DNA from: an uncultured Lachnospiraceae bacterium
GTDB lineage: Bacteria > Bacillota > Clostridia > Lachnospirales > Lachnospiraceae
Assembly: GCA_947053345.1 (NCBI GenBank)
Contig: CAMRSM010000016.1
Location: forward strand, 1-64,000
Length of the DNA: 64,000 nucleotides
Direction of reading: 5' to 3'
The notes below the pieces were generated by a model. That model was not told where the DNA came from. It did no database searches and saw only the letters and a program-made list of their open reading frames with translations. Below are positions 32,310 to 39,693 of this stretch, piece by piece (position 1 is the stretch's first letter; every line of letters starts with the position of its first letter). The position numbers were made by a program, and so were the translations under genes.

Positions 32310-33749
32310 TTAAAAGTTAAAATAAATAAACGGATTGTATGAGCTTTTTGCCATGTAGGAAAGCGATACTACAAACAAAGCGATATACCAGACCGCACTG
32401 CAACGTTCCTCCCACACCAGTGCCCTCGCAGACCACCTGGCAAAAAGCCTGTCCAAAAGCTTCCTGACCGGGAACGAGGCGGCAAAGCACAGCAGTAACG
32501 TGACGGCATACTCACAAAAATAGTAGCGGGCATCTCCGTCCACGATTCCCGCGCTTCCGGCAAAAAACATTATTTTTATGTACGAGAATGCCGCGCCAAG
32601 GGAAGCGGAACGGAACAGCACCCAGCCCATGACCACAAAGAACATGGTATAGAAATGCCGGAGCGGGCGCAAATTATTTTTTTGTGCAAAGCCCGACAGC
32701 TTTTCGAAGGTCAGGAGGACAAAGTAGAGCAGCCCCCACATGATGAATGTCCAATTCGCCCCGTGCCAAAGCCCGGTGCTAAGCCATACAATAAAAAGAT
32801 GAAAGACAAGCCCTGCCCTGCCCTCTTTCCTGCTTCCCCCAAGCGGGATATAAAGGTAGTCCCGAAACCATGTCCCAAGCGAAATATGCCAGCGCCGCCA
32901 AAATTCCGTGACGGATACCGAAATATAAGGATGGTTAAAATTCTCCAAAAATTCAAACCCGAACACTTTTCCCAGACCGATCGCCATGTCAGAGTATCCG
33001 GAAAAGTCAAACAATATTTGAAAGCTGTAGGCAAATGCACCCAGCCATGCCATCCCTGCCGAAAGGCTTGAAAGCTCCGTCCCAAACGCGAGGTCTTCGA
33101 GCCGCCCCATGTTATTTGCCAAAATCATCTTTTTTGCCATGCCGGTGATAAACCGGCATACGCCCTGTGAAAACTGGTCAAAGCTCTCTTTTCTGAAAAG
33201 GATCTGCTGTGCGACTGTCTCATAGCGGACGATCGGACCTGCGATCAGCTGCGGGAAAAAAGCGATATACAGCCCGACATTCACAGGGTTCTTCTGTGCC
33301 TTCCCATGTCCCCGGTATACATCCACCACATAGGAAACTGCCTGGAACGTAAAAAATGATATGCCGATTGGGAGGACGATCTTCGGTATTGCCAGATCCG
33401 TGCCGAGGAAGCGGTTGGCCGTTGCAATCGTAAACATGAGATATTTGAATAAAAACAGTATGGAGAAATTAAAGAACGCCATGATAAAAAGGGTCATGCA
33501 GGATTTTTTTCGGTTCCCCCTGTTCTTCTCGACCAGCAGGCCGAACAGCCAGTTCGCAAAAATTGACGCTAGCATGACAAAAACAAACTTCACTTCACCG
33601 TACCCGTAAAATAAAAGGCTTGCCAAAAAAAGAAAGTAGTTTTGCGCAGTCCTGCCGCCATGATTTTTTGCCAGAACCGCAATAGCATAATAAAATAAGA
33701 TCACAACCGGCAAAAAAACAGATACAAAAACAATTGATGAGAATATCAT
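32310..33749 (-). CDS. MBOAT O-acyltransferase (AlgI/DltB-like)
   Basis: 479 residues, about eleven membrane helices. Family markers are SVSVTEFWRRWHISLGTWFR, YIPLGGSRKEGR and the catalytic histidine in STGLWHGANWTFIMWG. Start ATG 33749 (MIFSSIVFVSVFLP) has AAAGG upstream; an open frame continues further 5' but has no signal. It works with the downstream DHHW protein. DltB is unlikely because no dltA, dltC or dltD is present; the AlgI/PatA type fits better. Transcribed from a good promoter at 33808-33836. Confidence 0.92.
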   Translation of the reverse strand: MIFSSIVFVSVFLPVVILFYYAIAVLAKNHGGRTAQNYFLFLASLLFYGYGEVKFVFVMLASIFANWLFGLLVEKNRGNRKKSCMTLFIMAFFNFSILFLFKYLMFTIATANRFLGTDLAIPKIVLPIGISFFTFQAVSYVVDVYRGHGKAQKNPVNVGLYIAFFPQLIAGPIVRYETVAQQILFRKESFDQFSQGVCRFITGMAKKMILANNMGRLEDLAFGTELSSLSAGMAWLGAFAYSFQILFDFSGYSDMAIGLGKVFGFEFLENFNHPYISVSVTEFWRRWHISLGTWFRDYLYIPLGGSRKEGRAGLVFHLFIVWLSTGLWHGANWTFIMWGLLYFVLLTFEKLSGFAQKNNLRPLRHFYTMFFVVMGWVLFRSASLGAAFSYIKIMFFAGSAGIVDGDARYYFCEYAVTLLLCFAASFPVRKLLDRLFARWSARALVWEERCSAVWYIALFVVSLSYMAKSSYNPFIYFNF

Positions 33750-33807
33750 GGCCTGGTACCTTTCTAAAAAAATTATGTAAGTGTGAATTTTATACAGAAA
33801 TGAACTT

Positions 33808-33836
33808 AGTATATTACAAACTTTTGTTATAGTCAA
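33808..33836 (-). promoter_or_regulatory. Promoter of the MBOAT-DHHW operon
   Basis: TTGACT (33831-33836) and TATACT (33808-33813) on the minus strand, spacer 17 nt, about 60 bp before the MBOAT start. Confidence 0.8.
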
Positions 33837-33913
33837 GGATATTTTAAATTTCATAAAATTTCGACAAAGCCGCCCCACATTGCCATTCCCGCAAAAAAAG
33901 CGCATCACCGGCA

Positions 33914-33967
33914 CAAAAACAGGACCGCCGCCCAGGCAGGGAAACCCTGTCTGGGCGGCGGCTTTGT
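33914..33967 (-). terminator. Intrinsic terminator of the transglutaminase-like gene
   Basis: GCCGCCGCCCAG-CAGGG pairs with CCCTG-CTGGGCGGCGG and is followed by GTTTTTG on the minus strand, just after the stop at 33977. Confidence 0.9.
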
Positions 33968-33976
33968 TTGCGAACC

Positions 33977-34810
33977 TTAGTGATAGTATTTTACCGCGCT
34001 GTAATCGTCGGCTTTCTTCTTCATCGTGTAGGATACGCCCGCCTGGTAATATGCGATGTCGGAAGTCACGTCGATCACATACCATTTTTCTTTGTCCGCG
34101 TCGTATACCTCGTTCCATGCGTGGAGCGTGCTGATCGCCGGGGTGTACCCGGTCACGACCTTCGTCGTGATGCCCTGGCTGCGCAGCATGGCCGCGAACA
34201 AGGAGGAAATGTCATAGCAGATACCCATCTTGTCGTCATAAGTCTGGCTGACGCTCGGAATGTACCCCGTTGTCGCACGTACGGTCTCGACCTTTGCATA
34301 ATCATAAGTATAGTTCTCGACCAGATACTTATAAACTGCCGTGATCTTTTTGATATCGGTCTTGCACTTACTGCAGAGGGTATTCGCTTTTTTGACGGCC
34401 TTCTCTTTTGTCTCGTAATCAACAATGATGTTCGGGTTTGTGAAGACAATCGTTTCGTCCTCAAGCTCAATCTCCATTGTTGTCGAATAGATCACGCTGT
34501 ACTTCGTCCCGGTAATGTTCTTGCAGATGCGGATTTTGTACTCCCCGTTGCCGAGCGTGAGCGGGATCACTTCCGTCACGACACCTCCGCTTAAGTAATA
34601 CTTGTAATCCACATCATCCTTCGACACCATGACGACAATCTTTGCTTCCTCCGAATTATCGTACACGACGGTGAAGGTTCCGTTCCCGTTGTCCGTTACC
34701 GATGTCTCTGTCGTTTCTTTCTCTGCCGCCAATGCTTGGTCCGCCGCCATTCCCGCAACCGAAAGCGCGAACAAAAGCATCGCGCAGAACACCAGCCACT
34801 TTCTTTTCAT
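33977..34810 (-). CDS. Secreted transglutaminase-like (cysteine peptidase fold) protein
   Basis: 277 residues from ATG 34810 (GGAAGTG upstream). A cleavable signal peptide (MKRKWLVFCAMLLFALSVAG, cut near ALAA) is followed by a beta-rich region (35-140) and a transglutaminase-like domain with the Cys in MGICYDISS, the His in LHAWNEV and the Asp in YVIDVTS. In bacteria this fold usually acts as a cysteine peptidase or cross-linking enzyme outside the cell. It lies at the end of the pilus-like operon region, 222 bp after pilT, so it may be cotranscribed, but has its own terminator. Target unknown. Confidence 0.85.
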   Translation of the reverse strand: MKRKWLVFCAMLLFALSVAGMAADQALAAEKETTETSVTDNGNGTFTVVYDNSEEAKIVVMVSKDDVDYKYYLSGGVVTEVIPLTLGNGEYKIRICKNITGTKYSVIYSTTMEIELEDETIVFTNPNIIVDYETKEKAVKKANTLCSKCKTDIKKITAVYKYLVENYTYDYAKVETVRATTGYIPSVSQTYDDKMGICYDISSLFAAMLRSQGITTKVVTGYTPAISTLHAWNEVYDADKEKWYVIDVTSDIAYYQAGVSYTMKKKADDYSAVKYYH

Positions 34811-35031
34811 GTGCACACTTCCTTTCTGCATCAAAACAAGCCCCGTCTTCTCCTGTGTCAGTTACTTTTATCTGTAACCGCAAAAGCTCTCGCCCCCGCG
34901 AATACATTCTGCTTTCGGATATCATCTCTTCCAGTGCCCTGCACGAACATACCCGGAACAAAATACCCATCCTTTGCACCGCGTTACAACTTCTGCCGAT
35001 GCGCATCATAGAAATGCATTTCCCTCACATC

Positions 35032-36087
35032 CTAGCATACGGCACGGCGCATCGCCTCCGGATTCATGCAGTAATTTACCGCCGTCCCACCGTCGATCTT
35101 CCCCGCCTTGTAAAGCTCCAAAATACTTGCGTCCATCGACTTCATCCCGTCCTTCGCCGATGAGTAGATGACCGAATCAATCTGATGTACTTTCCCGTCG
35201 CGGATCATCGTACGGATGGCGCTGTTTGCCTCCAAAATCTCAAACGCCGGCACCAGACCGCCGTTTGCCGCCGGCAAGAGCTGCTGTGACACGATCGCGT
35301 TGAGTACCATTGAGAGCTGGACGCGGATCTGTTGCTGCTGGTTTGCCGGAAACACGTCGATCACGCGGTCGATCGTGTTCGCCGCCCCGACCGTGTGCAG
35401 CGTGGACAAAACAAGATGCCCCGTCTCGGCGGCGGTCATCGCGATCTCGATGGTCTCAAGGTCGCGCATCTCCCCGATCAGGATGACATCGGGCGCTTCC
35501 CGCATTGCCGCACGTAGCGCCTTGCCGTAATTGACCGTGTCAATGTTGATCTCCCTCTGGCTGACAATGCTTTTTTTATGCTTGTGGAGGAATTCGATCG
35601 GATCCTCCAACGTCAGTATATGACAATTCCTTGTACTGTTGATCTGGTCAATGATATAGGACAGTGTCGTGCTCTTGCCGCTGCCCGCCGTCCCCGTCAC
35701 GAGAATGATCCCTTTTTTCTGGCAGCTCATGCGTATAACCGATTCCGGTATGCCCATCGCCGCCACGTCCGGCAGTTCAAATGCCACACTGCGCAGAACC
35801 GCACTCCAGGTACCCCGCTGGCGGAACACATTCACGCGGAAACGCCCGACCCCGGGCACCGAGATCGCGAAATCATCGTCCCCGCTCTCCCGCATCGCCA
35901 CATCCCTCTCGTCGGCCAGATAATAAAGCGTATCCACAGCCGCCTGCGCCTCCGCCTTTCCGATAAATTCCCCTTCCTGTCTTGTGATCTGTCCACCTAC
36001 CTTGTAAGCGACAGGCTGCCCGACGATAAAAAAGATATCTGACGCTTTCTGGTCCACCGCCCGTTTTAAAATTTGAGTTACATCCAT
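35032..36087 (-). CDS. pilT: PilT-like type IV pilus retraction ATPase
   Basis: 351 residues from ATG 36087 (GGAG 7 nt upstream). A hexameric secretion ATPase with Walker A GTAGSGKST (near 137), Asp-box IGEMRDLETI, and the His box LSTLHTVGA. The segment AIRTMIRDGKVHQ (near 290) corresponds to the PilT-specific AIRNLIRE motif, so retraction-type ATPase is preferred over PilB. It ends an operon of a PilC-like protein and four small one-helix proteins. No PilB-type ATPase is in the window, so either the extension ATPase is elsewhere or this enzyme drives the system alone. Confidence 0.9.
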   Translation of the reverse strand: MDVTQILKRAVDQKASDIFFIVGQPVAYKVGGQITRQEGEFIGKAEAQAAVDTLYYLADERDVAMRESGDDDFAISVPGVGRFRVNVFRQRGTWSAVLRSVAFELPDVAAMGIPESVIRMSCQKKGIILVTGTAGSGKSTTLSYIIDQINSTRNCHILTLEDPIEFLHKHKKSIVSQREINIDTVNYGKALRAAMREAPDVILIGEMRDLETIEIAMTAAETGHLVLSTLHTVGAANTIDRVIDVFPANQQQQIRVQLSMVLNAIVSQQLLPAANGGLVPAFEILEANSAIRTMIRDGKVHQIDSVIYSSAKDGMKSMDASILELYKAGKIDGGTAVNYCMNPEAMRRAVC

Positions 36088-36103
36088 TGCATTTCTCCAT
36101 TTC

Positions 36104-36562
36104 CTATTCCGTAAAAATCCCATCCCATATATCAATCTCTTCGCCGTAAGTGCCGGACGTGCCGCTGACAAGCCGCCATTCCTTCACCGAAAGCCCCGTT
36201 TTGGATAGCTCAAATACAAGCCGCAGGGTGCGGTTATGATCCACCGCAATCTCGCAGACAATTAGATTTTCTTCCGCCTGTGTAAGGATATCCGCAGGAA
36301 TTTCGGCAAGGGAAAGGATCTCCTGCGCCGCTGCGCCATCCCCCGCTTCCCTCCTGGCAGCAAGAAGTCTCCCGTAAATCTCCTCAGCCCGCACATCCGC
36401 CTCATAGTAGCGCTCTACCGCATCCCTGCCCCGCTGCGCCATTCCCCGCTCATTGTACGACGCGCGGATAGACAGTACGGCAAATACCGTCAGGGCAAAC
36501 ACCGTGATCAACAGGATGACCGAGGCTGCGCCAATGTTCATATGAGATCTTGAATCATTCAA
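36104..36562 (-). CDS. Pilus-operon protein, single N-terminal membrane helix
   Basis: 152 residues. An N-terminal helix (NIGAASVILLITVFALTVFAVL, about 9-30) is followed by a mostly helical then beta soluble part, the overall plan of a pseudopilin. There is no clear prepilin peptidase site (Gly before a Glu+5 helix); the helix starts after NDSRSHMN. It overlaps the upstream gene by 8 bp, so translation is coupled. Its place between other one-helix genes and pilT points to the same machine. No homologous family recognised. Confidence 0.7.
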   Translation of the reverse strand: MNDSRSHMNIGAASVILLITVFALTVFAVLSIRASYNERGMAQRGRDAVERYYEADVRAEEIYGRLLAARREAGDGAAAQEILSLAEIPADILTQAEENLIVCEIAVDHNRTLRLVFELSKTGLSVKEWRLVSGTSGTYGEEIDIWDGIFTE

Positions 36563-37010
36563 GCTCTTCCCCCCTTATTGCCACGGGAAGCCTGCACAAA
36601 AGTTTTGCTCCTGTTATGTCCCCCCGCCGGATAAGTCCTTCCAACTCTTTTCCGCCCGCACAGACGACCGCGCGCGCGATGCCGTCCTTCGTCCCTTCCA
36701 GTACGAGCAAAATCTGATAATACTCCCTTTCGTCCACTCTTTCCCAGTTTTTATTATAACGGAGGATATAATACCCCTCCCCTGTCTCCATTCCAAAACG
36801 CTGTGCCGCCCCCTCCACACCCAGAAGCTTGACCGTCTCCGCAAGGCTCTCACATTGTATGGCCGCCGTGCTGATGGCAGCGGCATCCGCCTGCAGACGG
36901 TCAGCGGTTAAATATATTTTCAGGAGGAACACACTCACAACCGCAAAAATCGCCGTGACAAGCACAATCTCCAATATCATTCTCCGGTAATTTCCCCGAT
37001 CCCTTCCCAT
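36555..37010 (-). CDS. Pilus-operon protein, pseudopilin-like
   Basis: 151 residues. An N-terminal helix (RRMILEIVLVTAIFAVVSVFLLKIY, about 9-33, containing Glu) is followed by a helical and then beta region (GYYILRYNKNW, YYQILLVLEGT), as in minor pilins. A Gly precedes the helix region (RGNYRRM) but not at a standard cleavage site. Start ATG has GGAGGTTTGTCGGC upstream. Tandem with the genes on either side; 8-bp overlap with the next. Confidence 0.7.
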   Translation of the reverse strand: MGRDRGNYRRMILEIVLVTAIFAVVSVFLLKIYLTADRLQADAAAISTAAIQCESLAETVKLLGVEGAAQRFGMETGEGYYILRYNKNWERVDEREYYQILLVLEGTKDGIARAVVCAGGKELEGLIRRGDITGAKLLCRLPVAIRGEELE

Positions 37011-37102
37011 GCCGACAAACCTCCAAACATAATCTCCCGCAGAAACCGGATTCCAAAACAGGATTCTGTCCCATTACACAAATGGGAAGGGAGGAAGCCC
37101 TT

Positions 37103-37609
37103 TCACATTGTATCCGTCCTCAGCGTCAGATACAGCTCCTGCCAATCCCCCGCACGATTCTCTGCCCTGAAATAAAGCTGCCCTTCCTTTGTCCGCTCCA
37201 TCAAAAAAGAGGCCACCTCAAAGGTTTCCATCCCGTATCCGGGCTCAAAATAGCCGCCCTTTTCCATAAAGTGTTCGTACAGATATCCATCCCGGAAATA
37301 CAGGTACGTCTCAAAAGCCCCGTCCTCATTTTCCTCCCCGAGGACAAGCACCCGGATTCCATCCACATCGCGGAGTTCCACCAGCCCAGCGCCGTCCGCC
37401 TGACGCACTTTTGTCGCTATGTAGGATAAAGACGTGCGGAGTTCAAAGTTATCATTGTTCGCGGTGACAATGTTTTTGTAGACCTGTACGCCAATATTGA
37501 CCAAAAACAATGCGGATACCGCAAAAATACCCAGAATAAGAACCAGACTGATCAAGCTGACCATCCATGTCTTCTTTCCCTGATTTCCCTGATTTGTCAC
37601 CCTAACCAC
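37103..37609 (-). CDS. DUF4860-like pilus-operon protein
   Basis: 168 residues from a GTG start (AGAGGACG upstream; GTG four codons later is an alternative). An N-terminal helix (WMVSLISLVLILGIFAVSALF, about 15-37), then a beta-rich soluble region with short acidic turns (EENEDGAFETYLYFRDGYLY). It resembles the DUF4860 family found beside type IV pilus genes in Clostridia. Possibly a minor pilin. The preceding 335 bp toward the upstream gene are filled by the structured repeats at 37622-37958. Confidence 0.7.
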   Translation of the reverse strand: MVRVTNQGNQGKKTWMVSLISLVLILGIFAVSALFLVNIGVQVYKNIVTANNDNFELRTSLSYIATKVRQADGAGLVELRDVDGIRVLVLGEENEDGAFETYLYFRDGYLYEHFMEKGGYFEPGYGMETFEVASFLMERTKEGQLYFRAENRAGDWQELYLTLRTDTM

Positions 37610-37621
37610 CGTCCTCTTATT

Positions 37622-37958
37622 TTAAGTCCCGCAGCTCCCCTACCTGAGCCCCTTGCCGTGGAACCGTTTTCTGTCCGCCCTGCTCCCATAAAAAGCTTCC
37701 GGCTCCGTCCGGGAACCTGCTGTTTTTTAAGTCCCGCAGCTTCCCTCTACCTGCGCCCTTTGCCGTGGAACCGTTTTCTGTCCGCCCTGCTCCCATAAAA
37801 CGCTTCCGGCTCCGTCCGGGAATCTGCTGTTTTTTAAGTCCCGCAGCTTCCCTACCTGCGCCCCTTGCCGTGGAACCGTTTTCTGTCCGCCCTGCTCCCA
37901 TAAAACGCTTCCGGCTCCGTCCGGGAACCTGCTGTTTTTTAAGTCCGGAAGCTTCCCG
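37622..37958 (-). repeat. Three tandem copies plus a fragment of the hairpin-forming repeat
   Basis: Copies begin at about 37622, 37728 and 37834 with a period near 106 bp, and a partial fourth (37940-37958) abuts the stop of the upstream gene. The plus strand of each begins AAGTCCCGCAG and ends CTGCTGTTTTTT. On the transcribed strand CAGC pairs with GCTG, TTCCC with GGGAA, GCCG with CGGC, and GGAA-CGTTTT with AAAACG-TTCC. The same plan at 9041-9249 uses different bases in the inner stem. Inside the pilus-like operon, between two genes of the same direction. Confidence 0.88.
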
Positions 37959-38297
37959 CTACCGCTCAAACACAGAAATCTCCGGCATGATATTCGACGC
38001 AAAGCAATCGTAACCCACACGGTATTTCTCTTCATCAACCTTTAAATTATAATGCTCCGTCAGGTACGATAGCTTTGACGGGTACATGCCCTCCACCGCA
38101 TAGCACTGGAGCACTGCCTTGCGGATCGCCTGCTCCGTCAAAATCATGCCCTGCTCCCCGCTCACCTTCTTAAAATATCCGGTTCCCGCCGCTAAAAGCC
38201 ACACCAAAAGCCCAAATACCACAACCGGCGCGATCAGGGACTGCCACCATCTCCTGCCGGTCTTTTTCAGATTTTTCAAATGTCTTACCCCTTTCAC
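37959..38297 (-). CDS. Small pilin-like membrane protein
   Basis: 112 residues. A basic N-terminus (HLKNLKKTGRRWWQ), one membrane helix (LIAPVVVFGLLVWLLAAGTGY, near 20-41) and a short soluble part (SGEQGMILTEQAIRKAVLQCY, then PSKLSYLTEHYNL) that resembles the helix-to-beta start of type II pseudopilins. It starts at GTG 38297 overlapping the PilC stop region, or at TTG 38279, which has AAAGGGG at a better distance. It is directly followed by the repeat array. Confidence 0.65.
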   Translation of the reverse strand: MKGVRHLKNLKKTGRRWWQSLIAPVVVFGLLVWLLAAGTGYFKKVSGEQGMILTEQAIRKAVLQCYAVEGMYPSKLSYLTEHYNLKVDEEKYRVGYDCFASNIMPEISVFER

Positions 38298-38299
38298 CC

Positions 38300-39355
38300 T
38301 TACCCGATGGAGGAAATCATACTCACAAGCGGCAGCATGATGGAAATCAGAACCGTGCCGACCATTACCGCGAGCACCACCACCATCCCCGTCTCAATCC
38401 TTCCCGACAGTCCGAGCAGCGATGCGCCAAGCTTCTCATCATACTGCTTTCCGAGCTTTTCCAGGATTTCATCCGTCGCGCCGCTTCTCATTGCCACACC
38501 AAGCATACGGTTATCCCGCCCGGTGATCAATTTACTTTTGTTTAACGCCCCGTCAAAATTCTCCCCCGCCGAAACGAGCGCGAGACACGCCTCGATGCGG
38601 CCTTTCACTGTACGGTCCGTGCAGCCGTCCGCCGCCATTTTAAGCGCTTCGCCCTGATCCATCCCGCTCACCGTCATCAGGCCGAGCGCGGACAAAAACT
38701 GCCCGGTCGCCATACGTCCGGAAAGTCTTCTCACCGGCCCAAACCAGGCCGCTATCCGCTTTACCGCCTGTTCCCCGGATGCCGTACGATACCACAAAAG
38801 CGCCGCAAGCAAAACCACAAATAAGACGCAGGTAATCCCCGCCAGCAGTTTCCCCGCCAAAATGCCGCCATTCATCATACGCTGCGTTGAGGCTGCTACC
38901 TCCGCGTTGAGTTCAAGGAACATCTCTTCAAACATCGGAATGATCCAAAAGACCATCACGAGCATGATCACCGCCATCATCGCGAACAAAACAACCGGGA
39001 AGGTGACCGCACTCCGGATTCCCGCCTTCACATTCGCGTCGCGCTCATAATAGGCCGCCAGGGACCGGAGCACATCCTCCAGTTTCCCGGTCGTCTCCCC
39101 GACCTTTACCATATGTAGCATATATTCGGGGAATGCCCCCGTATCCGCAAGCGCCTCGTACAGCGGCATATTTTCCCTCACAAGTTCCTCAATCCGGTTG
39201 AGCACCTGCCTCGTCTTTTTGTCTTCCACCTCCTGCGCGAGGATGTAGGCCCCCTCATACAAGGGGATGCCGCTGTTCAGCAGCATCGCGATCTGGTCAC
39301 AGAAGGATGCCGTCTCCTCGGAAGTGAAGCGCTTTTTCTTTTCTGACCTCCCCAT
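38300..39355 (-). CDS. pilC: PilC/GspF-like membrane platform protein
   Basis: 351 residues from ATG 39355 (GGAGG 8 nt upstream). It has the type II secretion F architecture: two similar cytoplasmic helical repeats, the first with FCDQIAMLLNSGIPLYEG and the second with GQFLSALGLMTVSGMDQGEAL, separated by membrane helices near 150-170 and 200-220, with a third at the C-terminus (VVVLAVMVGTVLISIMLPL). It is the inner-membrane platform that couples the ATPase to pilin movement. First gene of the operon with the small one-helix proteins and pilT. Assigned from architecture and operon. Confidence 0.9.
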   Translation of the reverse strand: MGRSEKKKRFTSEETASFCDQIAMLLNSGIPLYEGAYILAQEVEDKKTRQVLNRIEELVRENMPLYEALADTGAFPEYMLHMVKVGETTGKLEDVLRSLAAYYERDANVKAGIRSAVTFPVVLFAMMAVIMLVMVFWIIPMFEEMFLELNAEVAASTQRMMNGGILAGKLLAGITCVLFVVLLAALLWYRTASGEQAVKRIAAWFGPVRRLSGRMATGQFLSALGLMTVSGMDQGEALKMAADGCTDRTVKGRIEACLALVSAGENFDGALNKSKLITGRDNRMLGVAMRSGATDEILEKLGKQYDEKLGASLLGLSGRIETGMVVVLAVMVGTVLISIMLPLVSMISSIG

Positions 39356-39693
39356 TGCCATGTCCTCCAAAACCGTTCCGGTCATCCGGAAAATACTTCT
39401 ATATATTGGTATCTTACCATAAGTTTATAACAAAATCATGGCAAACTCAAGTCTTTTCTGTTGCAGACGGTACTTTGCCGCCATCCCCGGCACAAACCGG
39501 GACATTCCTGTTTATCCGGCAAAACCACCGCGCAGGCCAAAAATCTGCACATCCCCAAAAAACGCCGCGCAAGGCCGGAAATATCAGAAACGGCAGTTCC
39601 AGAAGGCAAACATGCCTCCCTTTGTGCCATACTGATATCCCCCCCTCGCGGCAGGTATCCCGGTAACTCTTTTATATTCCGCACCTGCCGGCT
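39356..39693. other. Gap between pilC and thrS, no gene seen
   Basis: No supported gene or clear hairpin-plus-T-run terminator is visible. The AT-rich end near 39400-39440 (minus strand TATGGTAAGAT) may hold the pilus-operon promoter but no good -35 element was found. A weak minus-strand frame (about 64 codons from an internal ATG) has no recognisable content. Confidence 0.4.

Noticed and set aside
37617-38038. Repetitive reading frames (MGAGRTENGSTA-type) on the minus strand
   Set aside because: They are translations of the hairpin repeats in two frames with no ribosome binding site; the repeat fold, not a protein, explains the pattern.
39436-39684. Open minus-strand frame of about 80 codons after thrS
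   Set aside because: GTG start without ribosome binding site, no recognisable content, overlaps nothing but the gap; treated as chance.
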